From CAZRUA01 sp964603125 (GTDB taxonomy: Bacteria > Bacteroidota > Bacteroidia > B-17B0 > Aurantibacillaceae): DNA of 37,994 nucleotides. The translations under genes and the position numbers were made by a program. The stretch covers positions 1-37,994 of the forward strand of contig CAZRUA010000024.1 in NCBI GenBank assembly GCA_964603125.1, given 5' to 3'. Below the pieces are notes generated by a model, which saw only the letters and a program-made list of their open reading frames with translations, made no database searches and was not told where the DNA came from. Numbering within the stretch: position 1 is the first letter of the stretch; each line of letters opens with the position of its first letter. Below, piece by piece: positions 8,014-15,123 of this stretch.

Positions 8014-8484
8014 TTATTTCCAATTCTTAAAAGGATTCAAGCTTAAATTCGAATTTGCATATTTTGTATTGGTGGTAATATCTTCGGCAATCCAATTTGG
8101 TAAGTTGTATTTTTCTTCTTCGTTTTGTAGTTCTATTTCGGCAATAAATAAACCTTCGTTTAAGCCACTAAATTCATCTACTTCCCAAAGTTTATTTTCA
8201 AAGTTAATGTAATGCCTAGTTTTTTCAATTAAATTTTCGCCGAAATTTTTAATTAGTTCTTGCGCATCTTCAAAAGGAATTTCATACTCATACTCTAATC
8301 TACTTGCTCCTTTTGTTTTCCCTTTAATCGTGAAATAAGCCTTGCCTCCTTTAGTTCTAACACGTATTGTTTTTAAAGGATCAGTTGATAAATAAGCCTG
8401 AATAATTTTTTCACTTTTGTGTGGATGCTCTTTTATCCACTCTTCAATTTTGATGAGGTATTTATGTTCTATTTCTGTAGGCAA
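8014..8484 (-). CDS. CYTH domain protein (triphosphate tunnel metalloenzyme)
   Basis: CYTH proteins form an eight-stranded tunnel that binds triphosphates with metal ions; bacterial members are tripolyphosphatases, thiamine-triphosphatase-like enzymes or class IV adenylate cyclases. The diagnostic ExExK motif is at residues 4-8 (EIEHK). Later come RVRTKGGKAYFTIKGK, LEYEYEIP, WEVDEFSG and AEIELQ, which supply the alternating charged residues of the tunnel. At 156 residues it is a single-domain form. Only a TTG start is available: the frame upstream is closed by a TAA three codons before it. The substrate cannot be told from the sequence. The gene is four bases downstream of the YcxB-like gene and probably co-transcribed with it. 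Confidence 0.9.
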   Translation of the reverse strand: MPTEIEHKYLIKIEEWIKEHPHKSEKIIQAYLSTDPLKTIRVRTKGGKAYFTIKGKTKGASRLEYEYEIPFEDAQELIKNFGENLIEKTRHYINFENKLWEVDEFSGLNEGLFIAEIELQNEEEKYNLPNWIAEDITTNTKYANSNLSLNPFKNWK

Positions 8485-8488
8485 AATG

Positions 8489-8992
8489 CTATTTTAGTTT
8501 ATTAATAATCGAAGGGTATTTGCTAATTAATTTTTTAAGAGTTTCTATTTCTTGAAATGTAATGTGCACCTTAGGAATTATATGCGTACTATTTTTAGCT
8601 GGCCATAAAAAAATAAAATCTTTGTTCTCAGAAATCATATGAATAGAACTTAAAAGAAGCTTAGAACTGTAACTTTCTGCATAAATTTCTAATTCAGTTT
8701 CATTTATTGTGTAATGTACTTTTTCCTTGGCTCTGGGGTTTGATTCATATTTGTTTTTCAAATTAATAATTGTTATTAAAGGTAGAATAACAAATATGAA
8801 AACTACTGGAATTAAAGATACAATCCCTATTAAACCTAAGGAGAAAATAACACAAGTGCCTAAAATAGATGCAGGCAGCATACATAGAATTAGTTTCAAA
8901 CTAAAAAACTTAGATAATGTTAGGTGTGTTAGTGAATTGACAAATTCTTCTTTTGTCAATTTGAAATGTAAGTCTATGTTTTTAGTTTGCAT
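8489..8992 (-). CDS. YcxB-like membrane protein
   Basis: The 167-residue protein has a short N-terminal strand region, two adjacent transmembrane helices near residues 30-75 (ILCMLPASILGTCVIFSLGL and IPVVFIFVILPLITIINL), and a C-terminal domain. That domain matches the YcxB-like pattern: HYTINETELEIYAES, then a strand with Trp/aromatic residues (KDFIFLWPAKNSTHIIPK), then a helix with Leu-Lys repeats. The function of the family is unknown. It lies in a tight minus-strand run of three genes with 8-base and 4-base gaps, so it is probably in one operon with the lipoprotein and the CYTH protein. Confidence 0.65.
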   Translation of the reverse strand: MQTKNIDLHFKLTKEEFVNSLTHLTLSKFFSLKLILCMLPASILGTCVIFSLGLIGIVSLIPVVFIFVILPLITIINLKNKYESNPRAKEKVHYTINETELEIYAESYSSKLLLSSIHMISENKDFIFLWPAKNSTHIIPKVHITFQEIETLKKLISKYPSIINKLK

Positions 8993-9000
8993 TTATTTAG

Positions 9001-9387
9001 TTATTCCGTCACAGGAACTTCAATTTCTTTCTCTTCTTTTCTTTCTTTCCACTTAATTGAAACTGGAATACCTCCGCTAACAGGCATTGAAATGGCGCTG
9101 TCATAACCAATCGCATATAAGTAATAATTACCATAGCGTAAATCATGAATATGTGTATGAGCTCTCGTTTCACCTATTATTCCTGTAGTATATTCAGCGT
9201 CATACTTTGAAACGTCAGTTCCAGGAGATTCTTTAGCGCCGTACTTGATATATATTTTTGATGCAGGTATTAACTTTCCATGATGTGCTACAGTGCATGA
9301 TAATTCTGCTTCACCGCCCGTTTGATTTTTTTTACAAGCCACAAAAACAAATGCTATTACAATAAATGCTAAAAATGATTTTTTCAT
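9001..9387 (-). CDS. Small lipoprotein of unknown function
   Basis: The 128-residue protein starts with a lipoprotein signal (MKKSFLAFIVIAFVFVACKK); the lipobox Cys is residue 18 with Ala at -1. The Lys pair after the Cys differs from the acidic or glycine-rich signal used for surface export in some Bacteroidota. The mature part is a small all-beta region (ELSCTVAHHGKLIPASKIYIKYG, then THIHDLRYGNYYLYAIGYD) that resembles carboxypeptidase-regulatory or Ig-like folds. I do not recognise a family. It sits 42 bases downstream of lptD and starts the short run with the YcxB-like and CYTH genes. Confidence 0.7.
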   Translation of the reverse strand: MKKSFLAFIVIAFVFVACKKNQTGGEAELSCTVAHHGKLIPASKIYIKYGAKESPGTDVSKYDAEYTTGIIGETRAHTHIHDLRYGNYYLYAIGYDSAISMPVSGGIPVSIKWKERKEEKEIEVPVTE

Positions 9388-9429
9388 GTTTCAAATTTTA
9401 TTTTAAAGTTAGTAATTTAAATTTAATTA

Positions 9430-11940
9430 TTAAAGGTTGTCATACCACTCTCTGGTTCTTGGTATTTTTATACTACTTAATGCAGATGTTTTTAAATTAA
9501 TTCCAATTGCATAACGTTTTCTAAACCCAAATGGAACCCAATCAATATGGGCTTCCCAGCATCTTAAGTCTCTAAAAATACTAAACGATGTATAACTAAA
9601 ACTCTTGGCAGCAAAATCGTAATTACTTACAAAATTTAATTTCCAATTTTTAGTAACGGTTACATTACCATTTAAACTAAGTGTTTGGGTATAGGTTATT
9701 TTTTTTGTCCATGATTGATTTAATAACAAGTTGTAATTAATATTAAAACTCCAGTCGCCTGTTAGAGGTTTGCCATTTTTGGTAAATAAGCTCGGACTAA
9801 ATCCACTGCTAATCGCTATACTACCATTACTAAAACGCGCAATTCGTTTCTCGTAATCCCAAATGCTAGTGTTTATTTTTGCATTGGTAGTTGCGTCATG
9901 AACATAAGGGTCAAATGTTCCTCCAAATAATAAATTAATGTTTTTCCAAATTTTTGTTCTACCAGTAATTCCAAAATTACTCATGCGTATTGAGTCGGCA
10001 GCAAAATTATACGAACCACTAAAATCAATGTTTTGAAGAATGCTTATTTTTTTGTCAACTATGCTGCTATCCGTTTTTACACGCACTTTCGCATCTAACA
10101 TGTTTGATAAAGCTAAACTTAAACTGCTACTTTTTCCTATACTCGGTCCACCAAACAATGTATTTGTGAATATTGAATATGTTTCATAATTACCTAAACT
10201 ATCTTTTTGCACTTTATCATAAAATCCCCAAAAATCTTTTCCAAAATCAGGTCTGTAATCATAAGATAATCTTGGTTGCATTTGATGGCGAATATGTTTC
10301 ACTTTTCCTTTCTTGAAAATATAATTTCCGTAAATGGTTGTGCCTAATGCCGCGCTAAATCTAGTGTCGAAGCTAGCTGCAAATCCGTTTTTATTCACAT
10401 CAATAATTGAATCAGCGGCAGCATCATAAATTTTACGCAAAGTTTTTAAATACATATTTGAACTTAAGTTTACACTTGGTGTAAATGTTATGTATTTAAA
10501 TAAATTAATATTTGTTGAAATAGGAATCGAATGACTAACACCATATTTTATTTTATCCAAGGTAGCGTTTGTAAAAAAGGTGCTGTCTAAAGTCTGTACA
10601 TTGGCTTTTGCAACACTGGTATAGTTTACTTGTATTTTATCAAACACATTTGATTTAATATGGTTTTTGTTTTTGAATGGATAAAAACGATTTGTAGCAA
10701 AAGTTAATTCAGGTAATGCCACATCAATGGTTCTTAAAATTGTGTTTTGACTATGGCGTGCGTTTATTGATAGATTTGAGTTTTTAAATGTTTTGCTGTA
10801 GCTAATGTTGGAGTATAATTGGTTACTCAAATATTGCTGTGCATTGTAAGCAGTGTACTTATTGTTTTGATTACTTTGAATATTTACACTAGCGCTAAAC
10901 CTTACATTTGGTTTCCATTTGGCATCCTGTGTATGGCGCCATGCCACTTTAAAGGTTTTAATAATGCTGTATAATGATGGAACTTCAGGCTCACCGTTTT
11001 TAAATATGTTGTACGAGTAAAGTAATTCACCATTATGCGCATAACGTTTGGTATATCTTGTTTTGTGTCCAAGGCCCCAACTACCTGTTGAGTAAATATC
11101 ACCTTTAAACTCCATATCTATTTTATTATTGATAGGTAAATAAAATCCACCATCTTTTAAAAAGAAACCCAGTGCAGGACTCTCGCCATAAGTAGGCATT
11201 AAAATTCCAGCTTTAGATTTGTTTTTTACATTCGGGAAGTAACCAAAAGGTAAAGCTAATGGAGTTGGAATTCCAGATATTTCTAAAAAAATAGGTCCTG
11301 TTACAATTTTATCATTAGGAATTACTTTGGCCTTAGTAGCTCTAAAGTATATCATAGCATCTTCATATTCGCATGGAATGCATTTCACATTTTTAATGCT
11401 CATTACATTATCAGTATCTTTTTTTATACTTTCACCATATAAAAGCATATCTGCTTGTTTGGTTAAAAGTCCAGTTATTTTCCCTTTTTTTGTTTTGGTG
11501 TTAAATACAATCTTTTCGCAAGTACCATTATTTTCCCCATCATTAAATTTGGGTTTACCTACAATTTTACCTGTGCTATCCGGCCGGCCGTATGCTGTAA
11601 CAATATTTTCTTTATTGTTTATTTCAATGTAGTCAGCGTTAAGTGTAAATCCATCATATTCAACATCGGCCACGCCAAAAAGGTATATTTTTTCTTCTTC
11701 GGGTTCAATTCGTATCGAATCTCTGGCACCGTACTTGATATTTGTTTCAAAAATGTTCTTTGTAAGGGTATCAACTTTAACTTTCTTGCTCTCGGGTGTA
11801 ACTATTTGCAGCATATTCTCGTAGGAATATACTCTGCCAGTTATTAACAATAACACGATGATAATTAAGTTCTTATAAGTTGAGCCTAGCCCCACAAAGC
11901 AATATTTTTGTAAATAAATTAAACGCCTAAAATTACGCAA
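9430..11940 (-). CDS. lptD: LPS-assembly outer-membrane protein LptD
   Basis: LptD is the outer-membrane barrel that inserts LPS delivered by the Lpt bridge. The protein (836 residues from the TTG at 11940) has a signal-like hydrophobic segment (NLIIIVLLLITGRVYS). An OstA/LptA-like beta-jellyroll domain follows (IYLFGVADVEYDGFTLNADY, NGTCEKIVFNTKTKKGKITG) and then a Cys pair (KCIPC near 185-189), as in Bacteroidota LptD. The PLALPFGYFPNV stretch starts the barrel, and the conserved C-terminal part is RDLRCWEAHIDWVPFGFRKR. The start is uncertain: no ATG precedes the signal sequence, so TTG 11940 or the in-frame GTG at 11895 must be used. It diverges from the amidase gene with only 33 bases between. 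Confidence 0.9.
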   Translation of the reverse strand: MRNFRRLIYLQKYCFVGLGSTYKNLIIIVLLLITGRVYSYENMLQIVTPESKKVKVDTLTKNIFETNIKYGARDSIRIEPEEEKIYLFGVADVEYDGFTLNADYIEINNKENIVTAYGRPDSTGKIVGKPKFNDGENNGTCEKIVFNTKTKKGKITGLLTKQADMLLYGESIKKDTDNVMSIKNVKCIPCEYEDAMIYFRATKAKVIPNDKIVTGPIFLEISGIPTPLALPFGYFPNVKNKSKAGILMPTYGESPALGFFLKDGGFYLPINNKIDMEFKGDIYSTGSWGLGHKTRYTKRYAHNGELLYSYNIFKNGEPEVPSLYSIIKTFKVAWRHTQDAKWKPNVRFSASVNIQSNQNNKYTAYNAQQYLSNQLYSNISYSKTFKNSNLSINARHSQNTILRTIDVALPELTFATNRFYPFKNKNHIKSNVFDKIQVNYTSVAKANVQTLDSTFFTNATLDKIKYGVSHSIPISTNINLFKYITFTPSVNLSSNMYLKTLRKIYDAAADSIIDVNKNGFAASFDTRFSAALGTTIYGNYIFKKGKVKHIRHQMQPRLSYDYRPDFGKDFWGFYDKVQKDSLGNYETYSIFTNTLFGGPSIGKSSSLSLALSNMLDAKVRVKTDSSIVDKKISILQNIDFSGSYNFAADSIRMSNFGITGRTKIWKNINLLFGGTFDPYVHDATTNAKINTSIWDYEKRIARFSNGSIAISSGFSPSLFTKNGKPLTGDWSFNINYNLLLNQSWTKKITYTQTLSLNGNVTVTKNWKLNFVSNYDFAAKSFSYTSFSIFRDLRCWEAHIDWVPFGFRKRYAIGINLKTSALSSIKIPRTREWYDNL

Positions 11941-11973
11941 AATGTTTGTTTTTATTGCATTAGCCTAAATATT

Positions 11974-13776
11974 ATGCCGAAGATTAACAAAAGTTTTAAA
12001 ATAAAATGGATACTGCGAACAGCTCTAATTGTGCTGGTTTTGGGCGTATCTATATTTTTAAGTTCAGCTTTTAAAAATAAATCAAAGTTTAAAGGGGTTA
12101 AAGTAGTAGTTATCGATGCTGGTCATGGAGGGAAAGATCCTGGCTGTAATGGGGCAATGCACAATGAAAAAACTGTAACCTTGGCGGTGGCTCTAAAACT
12201 CGGGAAGTTGATCGAGCAACACATGAAAGATGTTAAAGTAGTTTATACGCGCGATAAGGATGAGTTTATAGAGCTAGAACAACGTGCTAAAATTGCAAAT
12301 GATGCTGGGGCAGATTTATTCATCTCTATACACTGTAATGCAGCGGCTAAATTTGTGACTTACAAGGATAAAAAAGGAAAAATTCAATACAAAACCTGGA
12401 AAGATAAAAAGGGTAAGATTAGAAAGGTTGAGGTGCATAATCCAGTACCTTACGGAAGTGCTACATACGTAATGGGTATTAAGAACGAATCAGGTAAATT
12501 AACCGTAGCTAAACGCGAAAACTCCGCTATGTTATTGGAAGATAACTATGAAACAAAGTATGATGGTTTCGATCCTGAAAGTGATGAGGCGTACATCATA
12601 ATGCGCATGTGGACGGGAGCTTTTGTTGAGCAAAGTGGTGATTTTGCAGCTAAAATTCAGGAAGAATACAGTAAAAAAGCAGGTCGAGTTGATAAAGGTG
12701 TTCACCGAGAAAGTTTATGGGTGCTTTGGCGCACAGCAATGCCAAGTGTTTTAACAGAAGTTGGGTTTTTAACTAATCCTGATGAGGAGAAGTTTTTGGG
12801 TAGCGAAAAAGGACAAAAATATCTAGCTACATCTATCTTTAGAGCGCTGCGCAGATATAAAGATAAACAAGAAGGACGTGATGAGGTAAAGTATAATGAT
12901 GAAATTGAAAACATTGAAGCAATTCCGATTGAACATTATGTAACATCTGATTCTACTAAAGTCAAAGATGAGGTTGTGGAAGAAGAAACCAAGGATACTT
13001 TAACGGAGGATGAAAAGAAATTAATTGAGTTAAAAAATAAATCTAAGGAGATAAGTGCATCGGATGAAGCTAAGTACAAAGAATTAATTGCTAAGGCGGA
13101 TAAGGCAAGTACATTTAAAAAGTACGAGGAAGCTTTAACAAATTATGAGGCAGCTTACAAAATAAAAACGGGAGCAGAGCTTAAAGATAAGATTCGTAAA
13201 ACAAAATCTATTATTGAAAAATTGCAGTACGAGCAATTGTTGGCAGATTCAATGGCTAAAGTCAACGAAATCAATAAAGCAAGTGTTGATGCTTTAGTTA
13301 AAAAAGGTAACTCATTATTTGTGATGAAAGATTATAGTGGAGCCAAAGAACAATACGTTCAAGCATTAAAGCTAAAACCTAATGACAAAACAATTCAAGA
13401 AAAAGTTAAATCATGTGATAAGCTTTCGGCGCCAGTGGAAGAGCCACCTGTAAAAAATGATACTGTAAAGAAAAAGGAGACTCCTGACATTAAAGTTGTT
13501 GAAACCCCAGGCACCGAAATTACATTTAAAGTTCAGTTTGCCGCAGGCGATAAGGAGATTGATGTGAAATCGGATAAATACAAAGGCTTAGAAAATTTAT
13601 GGAATTATAAAGTAGGTAACATTTATAAATATACTTCAGGTAGTTTCTCCAAACCAGACGATGCAGTAAAACACCAAACCAAAGTTAGATCTTTGGGCTA
13701 CAAAGATGCTTTTGTTGTAGCCTTCAAAAATGGTGTGCGTATTGATTATAACGAAGCTGTTAAACTGATCAAGTAG
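11974..13776 (+). CDS. N-acetylmuramoyl-L-alanine amidase with TPR and SPOR regions
   Basis: This amidase_3 enzyme cuts the bond between MurNAc and the stem peptide, usually for daughter-cell separation. After an N-terminal membrane/signal segment (13-33) the Zn-binding motif VIDAGHGGKDPG has His51, Glu65 follows, and SIHCNAA and TEVGFLTNPDE supply the third ligand and catalytic Glu. Two copies of KDKKGKI sit in the insertion after SIHCNAA. Beyond residue 310 comes an acidic, Lys/Glu-rich linker, then TPR-like helices (KYEEALTNYEAAYKI, DYSGAKEQYVQALKLKPNDK), and from about 510 a SPOR-type domain (TFKVQFAAGDKEI...YKDAFVVAFKNGVRI) that should target denuded glycans. At 600 residues it is long for the family because of these additions. 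Confidence 0.93.
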   Translation: MPKINKSFKIKWILRTALIVLVLGVSIFLSSAFKNKSKFKGVKVVVIDAGHGGKDPGCNGAMHNEKTVTLAVALKLGKLIEQHMKDVKVVYTRDKDEFIELEQRAKIANDAGADLFISIHCNAAAKFVTYKDKKGKIQYKTWKDKKGKIRKVEVHNPVPYGSATYVMGIKNESGKLTVAKRENSAMLLEDNYETKYDGFDPESDEAYIIMRMWTGAFVEQSGDFAAKIQEEYSKKAGRVDKGVHRESLWVLWRTAMPSVLTEVGFLTNPDEEKFLGSEKGQKYLATSIFRALRRYKDKQEGRDEVKYNDEIENIEAIPIEHYVTSDSTKVKDEVVEEETKDTLTEDEKKLIELKNKSKEISASDEAKYKELIAKADKASTFKKYEEALTNYEAAYKIKTGAELKDKIRKTKSIIEKLQYEQLLADSMAKVNEINKASVDALVKKGNSLFVMKDYSGAKEQYVQALKLKPNDKTIQEKVKSCDKLSAPVEEPPVKNDTVKKKETPDIKVVETPGTEITFKVQFAAGDKEIDVKSDKYKGLENLWNYKVGNIYKYTSGSFSKPDDAVKHQTKVRSLGYKDAFVVAFKNGVRIDYNEAVKLIK

Positions 13777-13859
13777 ATTTAACATTCTGATTTTCAATTT
13801 AATAGAAGTTTTTCAGTAATATTTTCCTCTAAAAATCACCTAAAACTGGCAAAAATACC

Positions 13860-13889
13860 TTGTTAGTATCGGAAAATGCATTATCTTCG
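13860..13889 (+). promoter_or_regulatory. Ribosomal operon promoter, TTG-N19-TATCTTCG
   Basis: TTG at 13860-13862 and TATCTTCG at 13882-13889 (one base off TAnnTTTG) are 19 bases apart, and the rpsF ATG is 21 bases after the box. The TTG at 13860, an apparent in-frame start, is really the -33 element. Confidence 0.65.
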
Positions 13890-13910
13890 CAGTCCAAAAA
13901 AAAATTAACA

Positions 13911-14297
13911 ATGAGTAAACACTATGAGACGGTCTTCATTTTAACTCCCGTTTTGTCTGAAGATCAGGCAAAGGAGGCCGCAAAAAAATTTAAAAAAGTG
14001 TTGACCGATTTAGGAGCAAAGGTCAACCATGAGGAAAATTGGGGCTTAAAAAAACTAGCTTATCCAATCCAAAAAAAATCAACTGGTTTCTACCACTTGT
14101 TTGATTTCCATGCTGAAGGAACAGCAATTAGTGATTTAGAATTAGCATTTAAACGCGATGAGCGTGTATTGCGTTTCTTAACTGTGGCATTAGATAAGCA
14201 TGCAAGTGCTTACGCTGAAAAACGCAGAAGTAAAGCAAAAGGTGAAGCTACTACAGATGCTCCAAAAAAGCCTCGTAAAGCAAAAACAGAAGCATAA
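13911..14297 (+). CDS. rpsF: 30S ribosomal protein bS6
   Basis: bS6 binds 16S rRNA in the platform of the small subunit together with bS18. The 128 residues start MSKHYETVFILTPVLSEDQA, followed by the conserved NWGLKKLAYPIQKKSTGFYHLFDF and FKRDERVLRFLTV blocks. A basic, Ala/Lys-rich tail (EKRRSKAKGEATTDAPKK) extends beyond the folded domain, as is common in Bacteroidota. ATG 13911 fits the family; the longer reading from TTG 13860 would start inside the promoter. It opens the rpsF-rpsR-rplI operon, with 19 bases to rpsR. Confidence 0.98.
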   Translation: MSKHYETVFILTPVLSEDQAKEAAKKFKKVLTDLGAKVNHEENWGLKKLAYPIQKKSTGFYHLFDFHAEGTAISDLELAFKRDERVLRFLTVALDKHASAYAEKRRSKAKGEATTDAPKKPRKAKTEA

Positions 14298-14316
14298 TCA
14301 TTAAAAAAAATTAAAC

Positions 14317-14580
14317 ATGGCTCAAGCAGAAATTAGATACTTAAACCCTCCAACAGCAGAGGCGAAAAAGAAAAAGTATTGCCGTTTTAAGAAAAGCGGT
14401 ATCAAATACATTGATTACAAAGACGGAGATTTTTTATTAAAGTTCATTAACGAACAAGGTAAGTTATTACCTCGTCGTTTAACTGGAACTTCAGTGAAGT
14501 ATCAACGTAAAGTGGCACAAGCAGTTAAAAGAGCGCGTCATATCGCTATTTTACCTTACTTGGCTGATGGTTTAAAATAA
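14317..14580 (+). CDS. rpsR: 30S ribosomal protein bS18
   Basis: bS18 is the bS6 partner in the 30S platform. The 87-residue protein contains the family core: KKKYCRFKKSGIKYIDYKD, then LLPRRLTGTSVKYQRKVAQA and the end AVKRARHIAILPYL. The single Cys at the KYCRF position is present, as in Cys-type S18 of many bacteria. It lies between rpsF and rplI with 19 and 18 bases to its neighbours, the usual bacterial order. Confidence 0.98.
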   Translation: MAQAEIRYLNPPTAEAKKKKYCRFKKSGIKYIDYKDGDFLLKFINEQGKLLPRRLTGTSVKYQRKVAQAVKRARHIAILPYLADGLK

Positions 14581-14598
14581 TTTAAAGAAATTGTAACA

Positions 14599-15045
14599 AT
14601 GGAAGTAATTTTAAAAACAGACGTTAAAGGACTTGGATACAAGGACGACGTAGTTGAAGTTCGCCCAGGATATGGTCGTAACTTTTTAATTCCGAAAGGA
14701 GTAGCAGTTTTAGCAACTGAAAGTAACAGAAAAATTCAAGCTGAAAATACAAAGCAACGTTCTTTTAAAGAAGATAAATTGCGTAAAGAAGCTACAGCTA
14801 ATGCTGAAAAATTAAATGCAGTAACTATTACAGTTGGTGCTAAGGCAGGAGAAAGCGGAAAAATTTTCGGTTCAGTTTCAAACATTCAAGTAGCTGAGGC
14901 TTTGAAAAAAGCTGGTTACGATGTTGAACGTAAAAATATTGAGCTTAACGAAGATGCTATTAAGAGCTTAGGTTCTTACACAGCTAAAGTTCGTTTATTC
15001 AAAGAAGTAGTAGCTAATGTTACTTTTGAAGTAATAGCTGAATAA
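14599..15045 (+). CDS. rplI: 50S ribosomal protein bL9
   Basis: bL9 reaches from the L1-stalk base across the ribosome surface and supports reading-frame fidelity. The 148-residue protein has the N-terminal rRNA-binding domain (MEVILKTDVKGLGYKDDVVE, then RPGYGRNFLIPKGVAVLAT) and the long connecting helix (KIQAENTKQRSFKEDKLRKE). A C-terminal domain follows with the GKIFGSVSN motif. Length is normal. It closes the ribosomal operon and is followed by a strong terminator. Confidence 0.98.
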   Translation: MEVILKTDVKGLGYKDDVVEVRPGYGRNFLIPKGVAVLATESNRKIQAENTKQRSFKEDKLRKEATANAEKLNAVTITVGAKAGESGKIFGSVSNIQVAEALKKAGYDVERKNIELNEDAIKSLGSYTAKVRLFKEVVANVTFEVIAE

Positions 15046-15065
15046 TATTTTTTGTCATTCAATTT

Positions 15066-15097
15066 AAAAGCCTTGTGTATTTACACAAGGCTTTTTT
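15066..15097 (+). terminator. Terminator of the rpsF-rpsR-rplI operon
   Basis: AAAGCCTTGTGTA (15067-15079) pairs with TACACAAGGCTTT (15082-15094), with the inner pairs open as loop, and runs into a T tract. Confidence 0.9.
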
Positions 15098-15123
15098 GTT
15101 TCCGAGAAAATGGTAATTGTAGT

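Noticed and set aside
13860..13910. N-terminal extension of bS6 from TTG 13860
   Set aside because: The extension would cover both promoter elements, and bS6 proteins start at the MSKHYETV region.
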